Positions 22,130 to 33,700 of a stretch of DNA of 64,000 nt are shown one piece after another. The position numbers were made by a program, and so were the translations under genes. The DNA is from Letharia columbiana (taxonomy: Eukaryota; Ascomycota; Lecanoromycetes; Lecanorales; Parmeliaceae): positions 275,001-339,000 of the forward strand of contig NW_023501086.1 of assembly GCF_014066305.1 (NCBI RefSeq), in the 5' to 3' direction. Within the stretch, counting starts at the first letter, position 1. Every line of letters starts with the position of its first letter. Under the pieces are notes generated by a model, which had not been told where the DNA came from, did no database searches, and worked only from the letters and a program-made list of their open reading frames with translations.

Positions 22130-23223
22130 TCACTCAATTACTTCTCGCAGAAGTCGTTCGTGAGCCTGCATCGCTTTCTTGGTATAGCCAGCCATATCAT
22201 TCCACTCCTGATCCTGTCCCGACGGTCCACCATCAAAGACCTCTGTCGAGAGCCAACCACGGAAACCAGTCTTTAATACGGCCTTTGCAAAATCAACAAC
22301 AGGAAGATATCCCCCATCGAATGGCACAGGCCTCAGACACGAGCTCCACCTCGCTCTCGGTCTCATGCCGTTCTCATCGGAACTCGGGTACAAAGGTTCT
22401 TTTGGCTTGTATGCATCCGAGACTTGTAGTATGTAGATCTTTTCTGCTGGAATAGTGGCACTCAGGTTCCTTAGACTCTCTTGAAACCTTTCCTGCAGAT
22501 CTTCCATCTTCACATCTCCTTCTAACAGCCCAGATTTCGTGGTAGGGTCGGCCCATTCACCTCCAGCACTCTGGAACGTATCGAGACATAGGCCGAAGTT
22601 TGGACGGTCGACCTTCTTGGCTATTTCCCAGACATCCTTCCAATCCGGAGCGTGTGTAGACCAGCACCAATTCTCGTATGCAAGGCGGAAATTGTGGGGG
22701 GCGAGTAGATCGGCGAGTTGTTTGAGATCTGAGGTGACGACGTCTCGAGAGGTGGGGATGGGAGAATCGGTAGAGCCAACCTGCAAAACGGTTGTGTCAG
22801 CCTGGCCAAGTTTGAAGCATCTGGTCCAATTACCTGCAGCATATCCGTGCCCACAGCCTCCATTATTTTAATCCAACCTTTTGCACGTCGGAAAGCGTCC
22901 TTCCGCTCTTCTGACTGCGGCTTCCAACCCTCAAAGTTCGAGAACGGCTGGAGCATCACAATTTTGAGTCCCAACTCCTCGCACATCCTCTTCACCTCCA
23001 GCCCTGCGGTGCATAACACCTCAAAGTCTTGTGGCCCTACTTCCTTGCCTAAATTCTTTGAGGCGAAAGAGAGTAGATCAGGAAAGCCAAGTTCGATGCC
23101 CTGGAAGCCGGCCGCGGCGATTGCTTCTAGCTTCTTGTCCAATGGGTGGTCAGGTGTGCCAACGGATACTGTTGCATAGCAAGTGGGTATTTTGGAGAAT
23201 GAATCCTTGGAGAGGGGCATCAT
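22130..23223 (-). CDS. Xylose-isomerase-like TIM-barrel protein (sugar phosphate isomerase / 3-dehydroshikimate dehydratase-like)
   Basis: AP-endonuclease-2 superfamily TIM barrel of 346 residues. Exons 22834-23223 and 22130-22780 flank a 53-nt intron (GTAATT..CAG). Landmarks are ATVSVGTPDHPLDKKLEAIA and FQGIELGFPD at strands 1-2, the metal-site-like segment FRLAYENWCWSTHAPDW, NFGLCLDTFQSAGGEW, KIYILQVSDAY, and the C-terminal GWLSTEVFDGG. The Glu, Asp, His and Glu ligands expected for a divalent metal can be placed in YENW, CLDTF, VSDA and STEVF. In fungi this fold includes quinate-pathway 3-dehydroshikimate dehydratases and uncharacterised sugar isomerases; the sequence does not decide between them. 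Start at the first of two adjacent Met codons (23223 or 23220). Confidence 0.82.
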
Positions 23224-23803
23224 GTCAGCGTGTACGGGTGCTTTAGGAGAAGGCGAAAGGTTCAATCAGGTTGGTGGTAGAATGGAGATGGTAATGGGTA
23301 TTATGCGGACTTGGATGCAAGAAAATGCTCCGGTGTAAGGATTCTCTTCAGTCGGGTTCTCGACGATGATGATAGGTTGTTGCCCACATCGTTATCGTCA
23401 TGGCTTGTGGCGACGTCATGCTGCTGGCAAATTTTGATGCCGTCAACTCAATGGTGGGGAGTCCCGTCCCGCCAATTTTGGTGGCAACCCAAATTCTTGA
23501 CGGAACATCGCCAGCGTTGGAATACGGTTGCACCGCGACATTCTTGATTCTCTTCAAAGGGTCATCAGCAGCAGTACCATCTATCGAGAATGAGAATATG
23601 CCCGCTACACGGTTCTACGGCTGCGAAACCCGAGGATTGCTAGACCTCAGGCGGCGTTTGCGGCATGTAACCTACCTCGATTACTTCATGACGCACATGA
23701 AGTAGACTACCAAACACCAAGATTCGAATAGCCTACAAATCCCATCTCGCATTCTCCAACGCTTCGCTCTACACCTTCATAGCACCTACGACCTACGATC
23801 AAC
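23224..23803. other. Divergent promoter region
   Basis: About 580 bases between two divergently transcribed genes, the TIM-barrel protein (-) and the hemerythrin-like protein (+). Both promoters should lie here; no specific site was recognised. Confidence 0.5.
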
Positions 23804-24517
23804 ATGTCAGCACTGGAACCTGTCGTAGCAAAGCTGGCAGGCGACCCTGCCCACGACGAGAACCAACGAACCATCTCCGAAGCCATTGGTGCTGATCACG
23901 GAGCCATCGACGTGTACTCCGACAACATCAAGACTGCGAGCACATTGCAAGAGAAGATTGAATGGAGGAACCAATTCACCTGGGCTCTCGCACGTCATGC
24001 TGTCAGTGAGGAGCTGACCTTGTACCCGGTCATGGAGAAGAAGCTCGGTCAAAAGGGGAAGGAGATGGCCGACGTGGACCGCGAGCAGCATATGGCGGTG
24101 TGTGTATCGGTTCAAAGGGATGAGGCCATATCTAACCGCCACTAGGTGAAGAAAGACCTCTACGAACTCCAAGACATGAGCCCCGACAACAAAGACTTCT
24201 TCCCACTTCTCGATATCCTCATGACGGACCTGCACAAGCACATTGAGCATGAAAGCAATGAGGATATGCCCAGGCTCGAAGAAATCTTGACAAGGGAGGA
24301 GAGCAAAAGTCTTGCCAACTACTTCGAGAAGACGAAGCTCATACTTCCTACACGATCTCACCCATCGGCGCCAAACAAGCCATACTTCGAGAACTTCGCG
24401 GCGATGCTGGCGGCTCCGATTGATAAATTCATGGATCTCTTGAGGGCGTTTCCGGAGGAAGGGAAGCTTGGAGATGTGTCGGCAAGTGAGGCGCCGGCAG
24501 TAGTCCAGAAGAGTTAG
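23804..24517 (+). CDS. Hemerythrin HHE cation-binding domain protein
   Basis: Protein of 221 residues, exons 23804-24097 and 24146-24517 with a 48-nt intron (GTGTGT..CTAAC..TAG). The HHE pattern of a four-helix di-iron fold is clear: ISEAIGADHGAIDVY, FTWALARHAVSEELTLYPVM, DREQHMAVKKDLYEL after splicing, and LHKHIEHESNEDMPRLEEIL. These supply the His and Glu ligands. Such small cytosolic proteins bind iron or oxygen species and are often linked to iron or redox balance; the exact role here is unknown. Start at 23804 is preceded by CAAC, a normal fungal context. Confidence 0.9.
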
Positions 24518-24874
24518 ACTTGGATGGCTTAGGATTTCACGAAATTGGCATGATGGGTGCTCGTACAGGGTAGAATCTATTGACTACTTTGCTAAACTGA
24601 CCTGATGCCTCTCTCTGAATAATTGCTTCTTACTGCATGCAGCTCCGAAAAGCCAATTGGTTCGGGGCTGAAACCCTTCTGCTTTGCCTGCCATATCTAC
24701 TGTCACCATCTCATACGCAGTTTTCATATTTCAAAGACTACGCTGCTCTGCCACTATATGTTGAATGCTTGGCTTCTATGTTCTTCCAAATCTAATTACC
24801 GGAGAGGACTATCTTCTGTGGTTGATTGCGTACACATGCCGTTCGCTTCAAGGCTAAAACCATACTTTCCGGAA
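24518..24874. other. Convergent 3' region
   Basis: About 360 bases between the convergent hemerythrin-like and RING genes; no gene seen. Confidence 0.5.
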
Positions 24875-26300
24875 TCACCAGTGGTCTCTGGGATATCTTT
24901 TACCCTGCATCGCAGTCTTCGCTGCTCGCGACCGGGAAGACGCCTCTGCCCGCGCAGTGGTTCCAGCAGATGGGGCCTTAGGCTTCCTCGCCTTCGCTTT
25001 CTTTCGAGGGGCCAAGTCCTCACAATTTCCAGGGTATTCGCCCATGCATGTCTCAAAAACAGTCCGAAGGCTTCGAGCCTGCTCGGTACGTCTGTGGTGG
25101 TAAGCGTCCCCAGGTGGATACGTTTGCTCCATTCGATCAAAATCTGCTCTGAGGGCCTCAATGGAAGAATAAAGACCATCCTGAATTTTGCTCCTCATCG
25201 TACTGAGATCCATCAATTCCGAGGTGGGACTGAGAGAGTTTCGAAAGCATTCGCCATATCTGTGCCTCATTAAGCTGTTGATCGACTTGACGAGAAACTC
25301 CTTCTGGGCGACCGTGAATCTTGAGGCTGGTGGATCTGTGTCTTCGTCCTCAAGGTCAATGTAGCCTTTCCCAATCTTTCGATCATCCTTCCTACCGACG
25401 TGGTGGCCAGCCTCCCGTAAAGCATCCTGCCGGAGCTCTTTCAGACCTTTGCAAGGTTGTGTCTCTGTGATGGTCTCGTCGCATTTCGGGCAAGCTACCC
25501 CGTCCATATCTTGTTCCGCTAGCTTAAAGTGCAAACGCGTCAAGCATTCACTGCAAAACACATGAAGGCAATTAGTAACCACTGGCTCATTGGGTGCATC
25601 TCCGCATTGCTGACAGAGGGTATACTCCCGCAATTTGGCCCATTTATGCTTTCGCTTCAACTCTTGAAGATGCCTGCCAAATCTAACAACGAGTTCCTCA
25701 TTCACAGGACCCTCGGATTTTTGACGGGCCTCTTCTATTGTGTCATCATAGATACTGTGTTGCGCATCCGACCTGTCAGAGCCGAAGTTGCCGCTGGGAC
25801 TCAGCGTTGCTGCAGATGGTGCTGTCTAAGTCTTAGCAACTGCATGAACATGAGCCTGAGCAGGGCGACATACCAGTGGACATGCAACTCGTATCATCTG
25901 TACGGACAGAGGTACTGCGACGTTTCCTTGGCTGGATAGCTAGGGCAGAAACAAGACTGGAGTCCGGTTGGGTCATCTCTGTCCGTGGGGCTGGTCCCAA
26001 TGAAGAGGACGAAGAGCTATCGGCTCTTGCTTGAATGGAAGCTGAGGGCATCGATTGCGGCGTTATCGATGACCGCCAACAATACACCAGTTTTCCATCG
26101 TCGTCACAGATGTTTAGTTTTCCGCCCAAGGTAGCAGCATCATAGATGAGTGGAAGTGAGTCCAAATTGTAACCAACTCCCCCACCCGGACCACTGATCC
26201 TGATCGCATCCGTAGCGATAGTGACACTGTGAGCGGCGCCACTGATGGTAATCGTCAGCACCGAGGGGCAGATGCAATCGATGACGACCTTGTCATCCAT
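24875..26300 (-). CDS. RING-finger protein with bromodomain-like C-terminal region
   Basis: Protein of 457 residues, exons 25874-26300 and 24875-25821, joined across a GTATGT..ACAG intron. Residues about 215-265 hold a C3HC4-type RING: CQQCGDAPNEPVVTNCLHVF, CSECL and CPKC, as in ubiquitin E3 ligases. Further on, FTVAQKEFLVKSINSLMRH and SELMDLSTMRSKIQDGLYSS followed by FDRMEQTY resemble the helices and DLsTI..KL..g.Y pattern of bromodomains, though no acetyl-lysine Asn is obvious. The C-terminus is Lys/Arg-rich (PRKKAKARKPKA) and could be a nuclear signal. The N-terminal 140 residues are unrecognised and Ser-rich. A nuclear E3 or chromatin factor is a reasonable guess. Confidence 0.75.
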
Positions 26301-28451
26301 CTAGATTGAGGGATCAGAGCAGAGCGAAGAATGGTAGTGAGTGGGCCGAATCTTCACCTTTGAATCGTTGCCGGAGTCTTCACGGTCAGGATTGCCTTGG
26401 TGATGGTTTCGTGGATGGTGGAGGAAACGTGTTGCATTCAGGTGGAGCTTGTTCTGATGTGATTGAGTGGTTATGAGAGTCTTGAATTGTTGGGATCAAT
26501 GGGGTAGAGGACCGTCTGTTGTGGCTCAGGGACAAGATGAGTTGTATTCCGAAGGCAAAGTGAGGTTTGATTTGTGTACAGCAAGTGAAGATATTGGGTT
26601 AATCGGTTTTATCAAAGAGGAAGAGCCGTAGACTTATCAAGTTGAAGGGATGACTTGAAGCAAAGGTATATCAAAGTGAGGATTAATTCCCCAAGAGCTA
26701 GGGCTTCGCTTCAGAAGCTGTCTTCAGATTCAACTTAAACGCGGCTCAATTGCAAATATGACAAGCAGAAGTCTGTCCTATTCCCCTAAATGGAGCGTGT
26801 ATAACCATCAAAGGTGATAAGGCGAGCGTCTTCGATGGGGCTCACGTAAATACTCCACTTGCTTCACTTTGCCATTTCTACAACCAGATTTCCTAAAACA
26901 CTGCTATCAGCGTTCATCGGACATTGGGGTACGAAACATTTTTTGCCGTCCAGCGTTTTCTTCCGCATTTTTCCAGAATATCTGAGTGATTTTTCATATA
27001 GTCTAAAGGGGTTTATAGCTCGTCATCTCTCGTTTGACCGGTATTATGGCTTGATATTTACTAAACTAGCCTTCAAGAACACAAATTCTGCATTGGCGTT
27101 GGTTCCCTACGCAAGACAGATTCGGAAAGCGTGGTGGGGAATCGCTCACGACTGCCTTTTTTCTCTTCTCCCCCCCCCCCCCCTCGAATGCCCAGAGATT
27201 CAGGGAGCGATTTCCGCCCTTTTAGTGATTCTCTACGCAGAACGAACGAGGAAAGAGCTGAGGAAGAGGGCAAAAGGCTTAGGACTATCATGAAAGTGCA
27301 GCTTTTAAATAAGTGGAAGTCGAACTCATTCGATACATCCATCCCATAGCCAAATGAATGATTTTTCTCCAGAGCCTTAAGAATAGAAAGCTGGCTTGCC
27401 TTAATTCTAAGACCGAGCGTTTGGCTTAATTCACTTCACTTCACCCACTTGAGCCTTACCATAGCCGTTGTATTATAACGTTGTCGAGAACTCCGTCGAA
27501 CATAGCGTGGGCACTGCCGGAATCTATTGACCCTCTCCCTTAGCAGACCGAACGTCGAGACCTGGGTGAAAGGAGACGCATGAGAATCGAAAGTATATCT
27601 ACGGCGATGGATGGCCACCTTGCCATGCATGCGTGATGTTCAGCATAGCACTTGCTCGTCTGGCAGAGATGCAGTTATTTGCCTTTGGTGCCTTGAGTGT
27701 CGGACTCGGATAATGGGAACAAGAGTCGTGAGCGTGAGAAGAGATCAAGACTGATTGATCCAAGTTTGGAAGAAGGTCATTGATGGCGAGTTGTTGGCCA
27801 CGAGAAATCTGTTTTCTTTCCCTTTCCTTTTTTTCTTCTTTCTCTCTTCTCGACACGACCCAGGGAACGATCAAGCGGATGCCTTCATGCAGGGGACGGA
27901 TCGTCGTTGCATGTCTCCAAGGCTCATGCTGATTACATACTTCTCCCACTCCGAGCTACTGCGGCTGACTGCCGACCTTTGCCGATATGCGCTCAAATAG
28001 GAAGCCCACAAGCGGGATGTGACGTCTTTTTGCATACACATTCTTGTGGGGAAATATTTATAGTGGTGGTGCATTGAAGATATTTTTATCACTTCGTATG
28101 CAGTGTAGCGTTCAAATAACAGAGAAGCATGTCCAGCGTTCATTGGAGGGAGTATAATAGTATCTACAAATGAGAAATGGGATTTAATTTCTGGAAGGAT
28201 GATGACTATGAATACGAAGTCACCAGATGAAGTGAGACAGAGAAGGATCGAGAGTTTGCGCAAGATACGAACAAGTTCGCCTGAGATGATGATGTGAGAT
28301 GCGTTCTCGGCATTCGGGATTCGTGTAGGCGTGAAAGATTTATAAGAAGAACCCACAATGCCTATGATTTAGAACCCAGTCACACCCAGATATTACCTCC
28401 CAGATCACAGATAGTCTCCCACAAGTCTTCCACTTCTCTCAAATCATCAAC
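26301..28451. other. Long intergenic region with a 14-C run
   Basis: About 2.1 kb upstream of the RING and secreted-protein genes. The open frame at 26859-27293 (+) has no recognisable domain and crosses the poly-C run at 27170-27183. No RNA gene was recognised. Confidence 0.45.
27170..27183 (+). repeat. Poly-C run of 14 bases
   Basis: Uninterrupted cytosines after TTCTCTTCT. Exact length is likely to be unreliable in sequencing. Confidence 0.9.
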
Positions 28452-29069
28452 ATGATCCCCGGAATCATCATCGCCACCCTCCCTCTCCTCGCAGCCGTCA
28501 CCGCTGCTCCTCAAGGTAACGCAACTCCTCCGACTGCTCCCCCATCTACCACCACCACCACCGCCACCCCAAGCTTCACTCCCGTCGGCGTCGAGTATTA
28601 TCTCCAAGCTCAACCTCTCAACGAGAACCCAAGTGACGTCGTCAACAACTACGTCTCAACCTACCATTCCGGTGCGGGCACGAATAACGTCACGCTCATC
28701 GCTCAGAGCGCAGCCACCAAGGCTTTCCTGAATCCAGTTGGCGGATACCAGGAGTTCGACCTCGGAACGAGCTATCCGTGGGGGTTCGCCATGGGAGGGG
28801 AACTGGGAGTGGAAACGGGAGGGGAAACGGCGATCAAGGGGGCCTATCTTGTATCTATCGATGTTGGTGTCGGTGATGCCGGGTTCTCCATTCCTAGCAC
28901 GGAGGTTGGATTGACGTGGAACAGTACCGCGTTTGGAGGCTGGCTGGCGTGTAATATCACGGGGCAGACGACTGGGTTGCAGCTGTTCTGGTTGAATAGG
29001 ACGGAAGAGAGGAGAGGGAAGGCGCCGGAGGGCTGTGAGAGGGTGAGGTTGGCGCCGGAGTATTTTTAG
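28452..29069 (+). CDS. Small secreted protein of unknown function
   Basis: Single-exon protein of 205 residues. The N-terminus MIPGIIIATLPLLAAVTA is a clear signal peptide with a probable cleavage before APQGNAT. A Thr/Pro-rich linker (PSTTTTTATP) follows, then a compact domain with VEYYLQAQPLNENP, VSTYHSGAGTNNVTLI and GWLACNITGQTTGLQLFWLN. Two Cys residues remain after cleavage, one near residue 167 and one near 194, and may form a disulphide. NVT, NST, NIT and NRT are possible N-glycosylation sites. It resembles a widespread group of uncharacterised fungal secreted proteins. Extracellular location is well supported; no function can be given. Confidence 0.85.
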   Translation: MIPGIIIATLPLLAAVTAAPQGNATPPTAPPSTTTTTATPSFTPVGVEYYLQAQPLNENPSDVVNNYVSTYHSGAGTNNVTLIAQSAATKAFLNPVGGYQEFDLGTSYPWGFAMGGELGVETGGETAIKGAYLVSIDVGVGDAGFSIPSTEVGLTWNSTAFGGWLACNITGQTTGLQLFWLNRTEERRGKAPEGCERVRLAPEYF

Positions 29070-29426
29070 AAGTGCCCCTGTGAGGGGAGGCGGAAAGGAC
29101 CAGGGAATCAGATGGTCGAAAGGAGAGGCTTACGAGGGGGGAATTGGGGTGATAATAGCAAACTGGCTAATAGGTATGGCAAAATAAAAGCAGGAATAAT
29201 CAAGTAATACGTTTCGGGGGGTTTTTTCGATCTTTAGAGCATGGCATAACCCGAAGAAAAAGCACAATCCAATCACCGCTGATACTACCAGTGACAGACC
29301 ACGGACACGACATTATACTTTGAGCATGTCTTATACCATAGCGCCAAAGTCCATAGACAAGCACAAGTCTTCCACCAAGCTGTCCTCGAGCATAGCATCG
29401 GTTAAAAGCTGGCCCTGGTACTGCCC

Positions 29427-30240
29427 ATGAATGTATCATTCCCAAATGTCCGACATACAAAATCCCGAATCGCGCACAACGGCGGTGGCGACACCAGACT
29501 TCGCGACAGCTACGCCCCGCGTACCACTTCCATGTCCTGGCATACAGACAGTAGTGCGAACCCGCCGCCACCGGGACTCATCTTCCTGTACATGCTCGAG
29601 TGCCCAGACGTCGGCGGGGACACGGTTTCCGTCAACACGGCGGAGGCGTACAAGATACTTTCCCGGCCTTGTGCGGAGAGATTGCAGGGGTTGAAAGCTG
29701 AGCATAAAGTTGGCACGGGTGTTAGTAGTGTTCTCCCTGTTGTCCGAACGCACCTCGTCACGGGAGAGAAGTGTCTCGTCGTCAACCCGCTATGTCCGTC
29801 ATTGTCAGATCAGATCAGCTTCCCCGTCCCCCATGCTGAAAATATGGTCTCACTTGCCTCAGATACTACAAACATTATTGGCTTCAAGAAGGAAGAAAAG
29901 CGACACTCTGCTCAAGTTCTTCTTCGAGCATCTCGCCTATTCCCAACAATGTCAGGTCCGGGTTCAAGTGGACCGTCCGAGGACACTGTCGTCATCTTCG
30001 ATGTAAGTGTGCCTCTCATCCCACTCCACACCCTGATTTTGCCGCTCCATCTCGGAAACCATACCCGAATGCAAGCTGACTATTCCTCAAGAACAGAGCC
30101 ACGGCCCACTCGGCCATCTTTGACTTTATCGACGTACGTACCGCCTCTAGTCTTTCCCCCCCCCCCCCCCACACAGGAATGATGGCTGTAAGACCAACGC
30201 CGCCATCTCGCACGGCTGTCTCCGGCAGCGGAGAAGCTTT
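29427..30240 (+). pseudogene. TauD-type Fe(II)/2-oxoglutarate dioxygenase, frame-broken
   Basis: The core of an alpha-ketoglutarate-dependent sulfonate-type dioxygenase is present: MSWHTDSSANPPPPGLIFLY with the HxD iron site, ECPDVGGDTVSVNTAEAYKI, VVRTHLVTGEKCLVVNP, an intron (29794-29862), TTNIIGFKKEE, LLKFFFEHLAYSQQ, FKWTVRG, TVVIFD, an intron (30003-30091) and NRATAHSAIFDFID with the second iron His. Three single-base frame changes interrupt exon 29863-30002, two of them at runs (A4 29896-29899, G3 29960-29962); together they return to the starting frame. The 5' part of the gene is not visible. A third intron holds 15 cytosines. It may be a real but mis-sequenced gene or a pseudogene; the missing N-terminus favours the second. 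Confidence 0.65.
30156..30170 (+). repeat. Poly-C run of 15 bases inside a dioxygenase intron
   Basis: It forms the pyrimidine tract directly before an ACACAG acceptor. Confidence 0.9.
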
Positions 30241-30742
30241 ATGAGACTCCACTACCCGAATCAGCGGGAATACGAGGAGGGTTCTTGCCCTCTATGGCGG
30301 TAATGGAGCCATGGGTGTTGCTCAGGCGGAAGCTTCGTCCAACATGATCTCGTCAGCGAACAGTTTTATATGCATATGCGTGGCTCTAGCTTTGAACTGA
30401 CCTGCTGTACGGATGCCAAAGCTTTCGGTTATAAGATTGTTATATTTGTGCTCTGAAAGCTCCTATTAGAGTACCTGATGAGTATATGTTATCATAAGTC
30501 GACCAAGATGCGTCCTCCAACTCAAAATATGTTACAAAATCGTACGCCTAAACATTACGCGATCGCTTGGCATCCGCAGCGATTGATGATGTGCTATTGT
30601 TGAGATGCCATCCATGCGCTAATTTCTCAGTTGTTTCACTCACACGACCGGCAACCCGCCGAAGTACCCATTTACAGAAGCCGATGGACGAACAGGGTGG
30701 CCAAAGCTTCTTCGCTGTTTCGCCCACTTTACTTTATTCCTT
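30241..30742. other. Intergenic region
   Basis: About 500 bases between the dioxygenase remnant and the convergent DUF726 gene; nothing recognised. Confidence 0.45.
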
Positions 30743-33700
30743 TCACCACCATTTGGACTTCCCCAACTGGCCCACGCCCTGAGAGATTCCAGAGGCTGCA
30801 GCGCCACCCGCAGAAGCCGCAGCACCGCCGGCAGCGGCACCAGCTCCCATGGCACCCTTGCCAGCGTCTCCAACCGTACTCGCAGCCGTCGACGCGTAGC
30901 CCTTGCCATTCTCATCTTTAACTTTTCCTTCCCCACCGGAGTTTGAGCTGGCTGAGTCGGAGTCGTGGGATTGCGAGACCTTGATGGTGCTTTCGGTATC
31001 TTCGGAGTCGGCATCTTCTTCGGTTTCGTCGACGAAGGGATCTTCGGGTCCTTCTTTCCTTGGGCTTTTCTCTTCGGGCTTGCTACCTTCTTCCTGTTTT
31101 TCTTCTCCAGGTGTCCGGAACTCCTCTTCTTCTATCGTGTCATCATCCGACTGGCTTCGGTCTTCCTCATCTCCCTTGCCCATTCCATTTCCAGGCTTCT
31201 TGTCAGGGACATCTTGCTTCTCCTCTTCCCCCTTAGCCCGGTCACCACCGACCATGTTTGCCGCTCCGCCAACGCCTCTGCCAAGGAAAGAAGCCCCAGA
31301 TGTTACACCTGAAGCTGCGCCGCTGGCCATTTCGCCGACTTTACCGCCGGCATCTCCTCCTAGACCCTGCGAATTGGGAACATATTTCTCTGCTTTAGCG
31401 GCAGCATCGCCTACGGTTGAACCAGCCTGAGAAGCCGCAGCTGTAGCAGAGGTAGCGGTGTCGCTGAGTGCAGCAGCAACGTTTGATGGGGCGGAGGCTG
31501 GGTCAGTGGTAGACTCTTCAGCTTTGGACTTCAAGTCGTTGGCGGTACTGGTTCCTTCGGAAGCTGCTTTGTGGGCAGCGTCGGCCGCTTCTTCGGTCTT
31601 CTCTAGCGCCTCTTTGGGCGTTTCCTTATCATCATCGGCTGCTTGTTGGGCCTTCCCCGCGGTATCCTCTGCGGTTTCTTTAGCATCATCTACTGTCTTC
31701 TCAACCTGTTTCGTCGTCTCATTTGGTATTTTCTTAGCATCCTCGGTGGCTTTCTCGACTTTCTTCTCAGTGTCTTTGGGAGCTGCCTTCGATTGAGAGG
31801 GGGTGGAATTCCCATAGCCAAAGTGGGGAAGATAGCTACTATAGCCCGCAGGTGTCTTCTCTGCGTCAGTCGCCTTGTCTTGAGCTTTAGCCGCGGCTTT
31901 GCCGGCTGACTCGGTCGCTTGGTTTGGCACCTTCTCAGTGGCTTCCTTTGCTTTCGCCTGTCCACTCGGAGCTCTCTTAGGGGCTGCCGGCTTTGTTTTC
32001 TTTGAGGATCCTCCAAGACCAAATGATGGGATGTAGCTCGTTACACCACCAGCTGCGTTTGCGGCTGATTTCGTAGTCTCACTAGCCTGCTTCTGGCCTT
32101 TCTCAGCTAGCTTTGTTGGGTCCGTGGCAGCATCCCCGACACTTTTCTGAGCGTCGCCTGCGATGTCACCCACCTTATTGGAGGCATCGCCCACTTGCTT
32201 CTTCGTTCCTGTTGCTGTCCTTGACAAAGTCTTTGAGGGGTCCTTTTTAGCGTCTTGGGAAGTCTGTTTTAGATCCGTGGCCGCTTGACTTGGGTCTTTT
32301 GTTGCCCCAGCAAGCTTCTTCTGCGCGCTCTCTGTCCTCTTCAGTGCAGGTCCCGCCAGCTTCCCCAAAGATTTCCTTGCACTATCGGTCTTCTTCAAGG
32401 GTGGCTTGACGGCCTTACCAACATCCTGCTGAAGCTTTCCCGCTTGCTTCCCGACGTCATCGGCAGTTTCTGTTCCCTTGCCTGCTGCTCCAAATCCTGG
32501 AATGTAGCTGGTGGGTATATAGCCCGCAGCTGTTGCAAGATAACCAGTCGGCGCTGCGGATATTGCTGTGGATTGTGCTTGAGTGAGTTTGTCATCGGCA
32601 GCGACCTGGCCTTCGACGCCGCCAGAGCGAGATAGATACGTGGCTTCCTTGGCGCGCTGCAGCAGTGTTTTTGTGGCTGCATCGACAGTCTCATTGGCAG
32701 TTTTGCTGGTATCAGCAACTGCGCCTTGAGGGTTTGCAGCTGCGTCCTTGACGTCGCCTGTAGACGGAACTGATGGGCGCGAAATGTATAGCTGCTCGAC
32801 GGCCCACTGCATGAGGCCTTTCTGCGTCTTCGCCTCAACCTCCTTCTCCATGGCCGTGGCTTCTTTGTCCGCGTCTGCATCGCTGATATTCTTGACCTTG
32901 TCCGAGGGCTCTTTGCCGTCAGAGGATTCTTTACCATCCAGTCCAATGCGCTTTCCGTACTTATTGTAAAGTTCTTTACCGAGTCCTTTGCCACTGGCTT
33001 TCTCGTACACTTCTCCGGCTTGCTTAACGTACGTCTGCTTCTTTTCTTCTTCCACGATTTTCTCGAAGGCCTCTGCTTCTTTAGCGACTTCTTGCTTGTC
33101 GAGATCTTCAAAGCCGATTTTCTGCAGGATACTACCTACCAGGTACCTACAGCAGAATTGGGAGTCAGTATTCTGCTCTTGGGTCAAAACCTCAGATGCG
33201 AGATAATGCTAGGGGATGGGAAGTACTCCTTTACCCTGTGGCGAGACTTGCAGCGCAGATAGTGATATCGATTTGGGCGAATTATCAAAAGGTACGCACC
33301 TGTACTTTAGATGTCCGTTGACTGTCTCGCTGACATCGACATTCTCCACCCCTAGAAGGCCAGAGACCGGCATAAGACCCGCGACTCCGTACTGGATGCT
33401 TGAGGTCCGGTAAAGGAAAGCCAAGATGTAGTCGTTCTCTGAATAGACATTGACTAGTCGACCACTCACAGCTGTGCGCATAACGCGCCAGGTGCCGACA
33501 TCGCTAGGTATGGGGGATCCGATCAGTACTGCGGATTCAACGAGTCCAAAAGCCTTTCGCTTGGCCAAAGAAGTCAGGCAGGACCAAATAACGCGTGCTC
33601 CCAACGAATATCCTACAAGAGTCACAGGTCGTTCGCCTTGGGCGCGGTTGATGAGAAGGTTGGCAAGCACTTTTCCAGCTTTGTCGGCGCGAGTTTTGGC

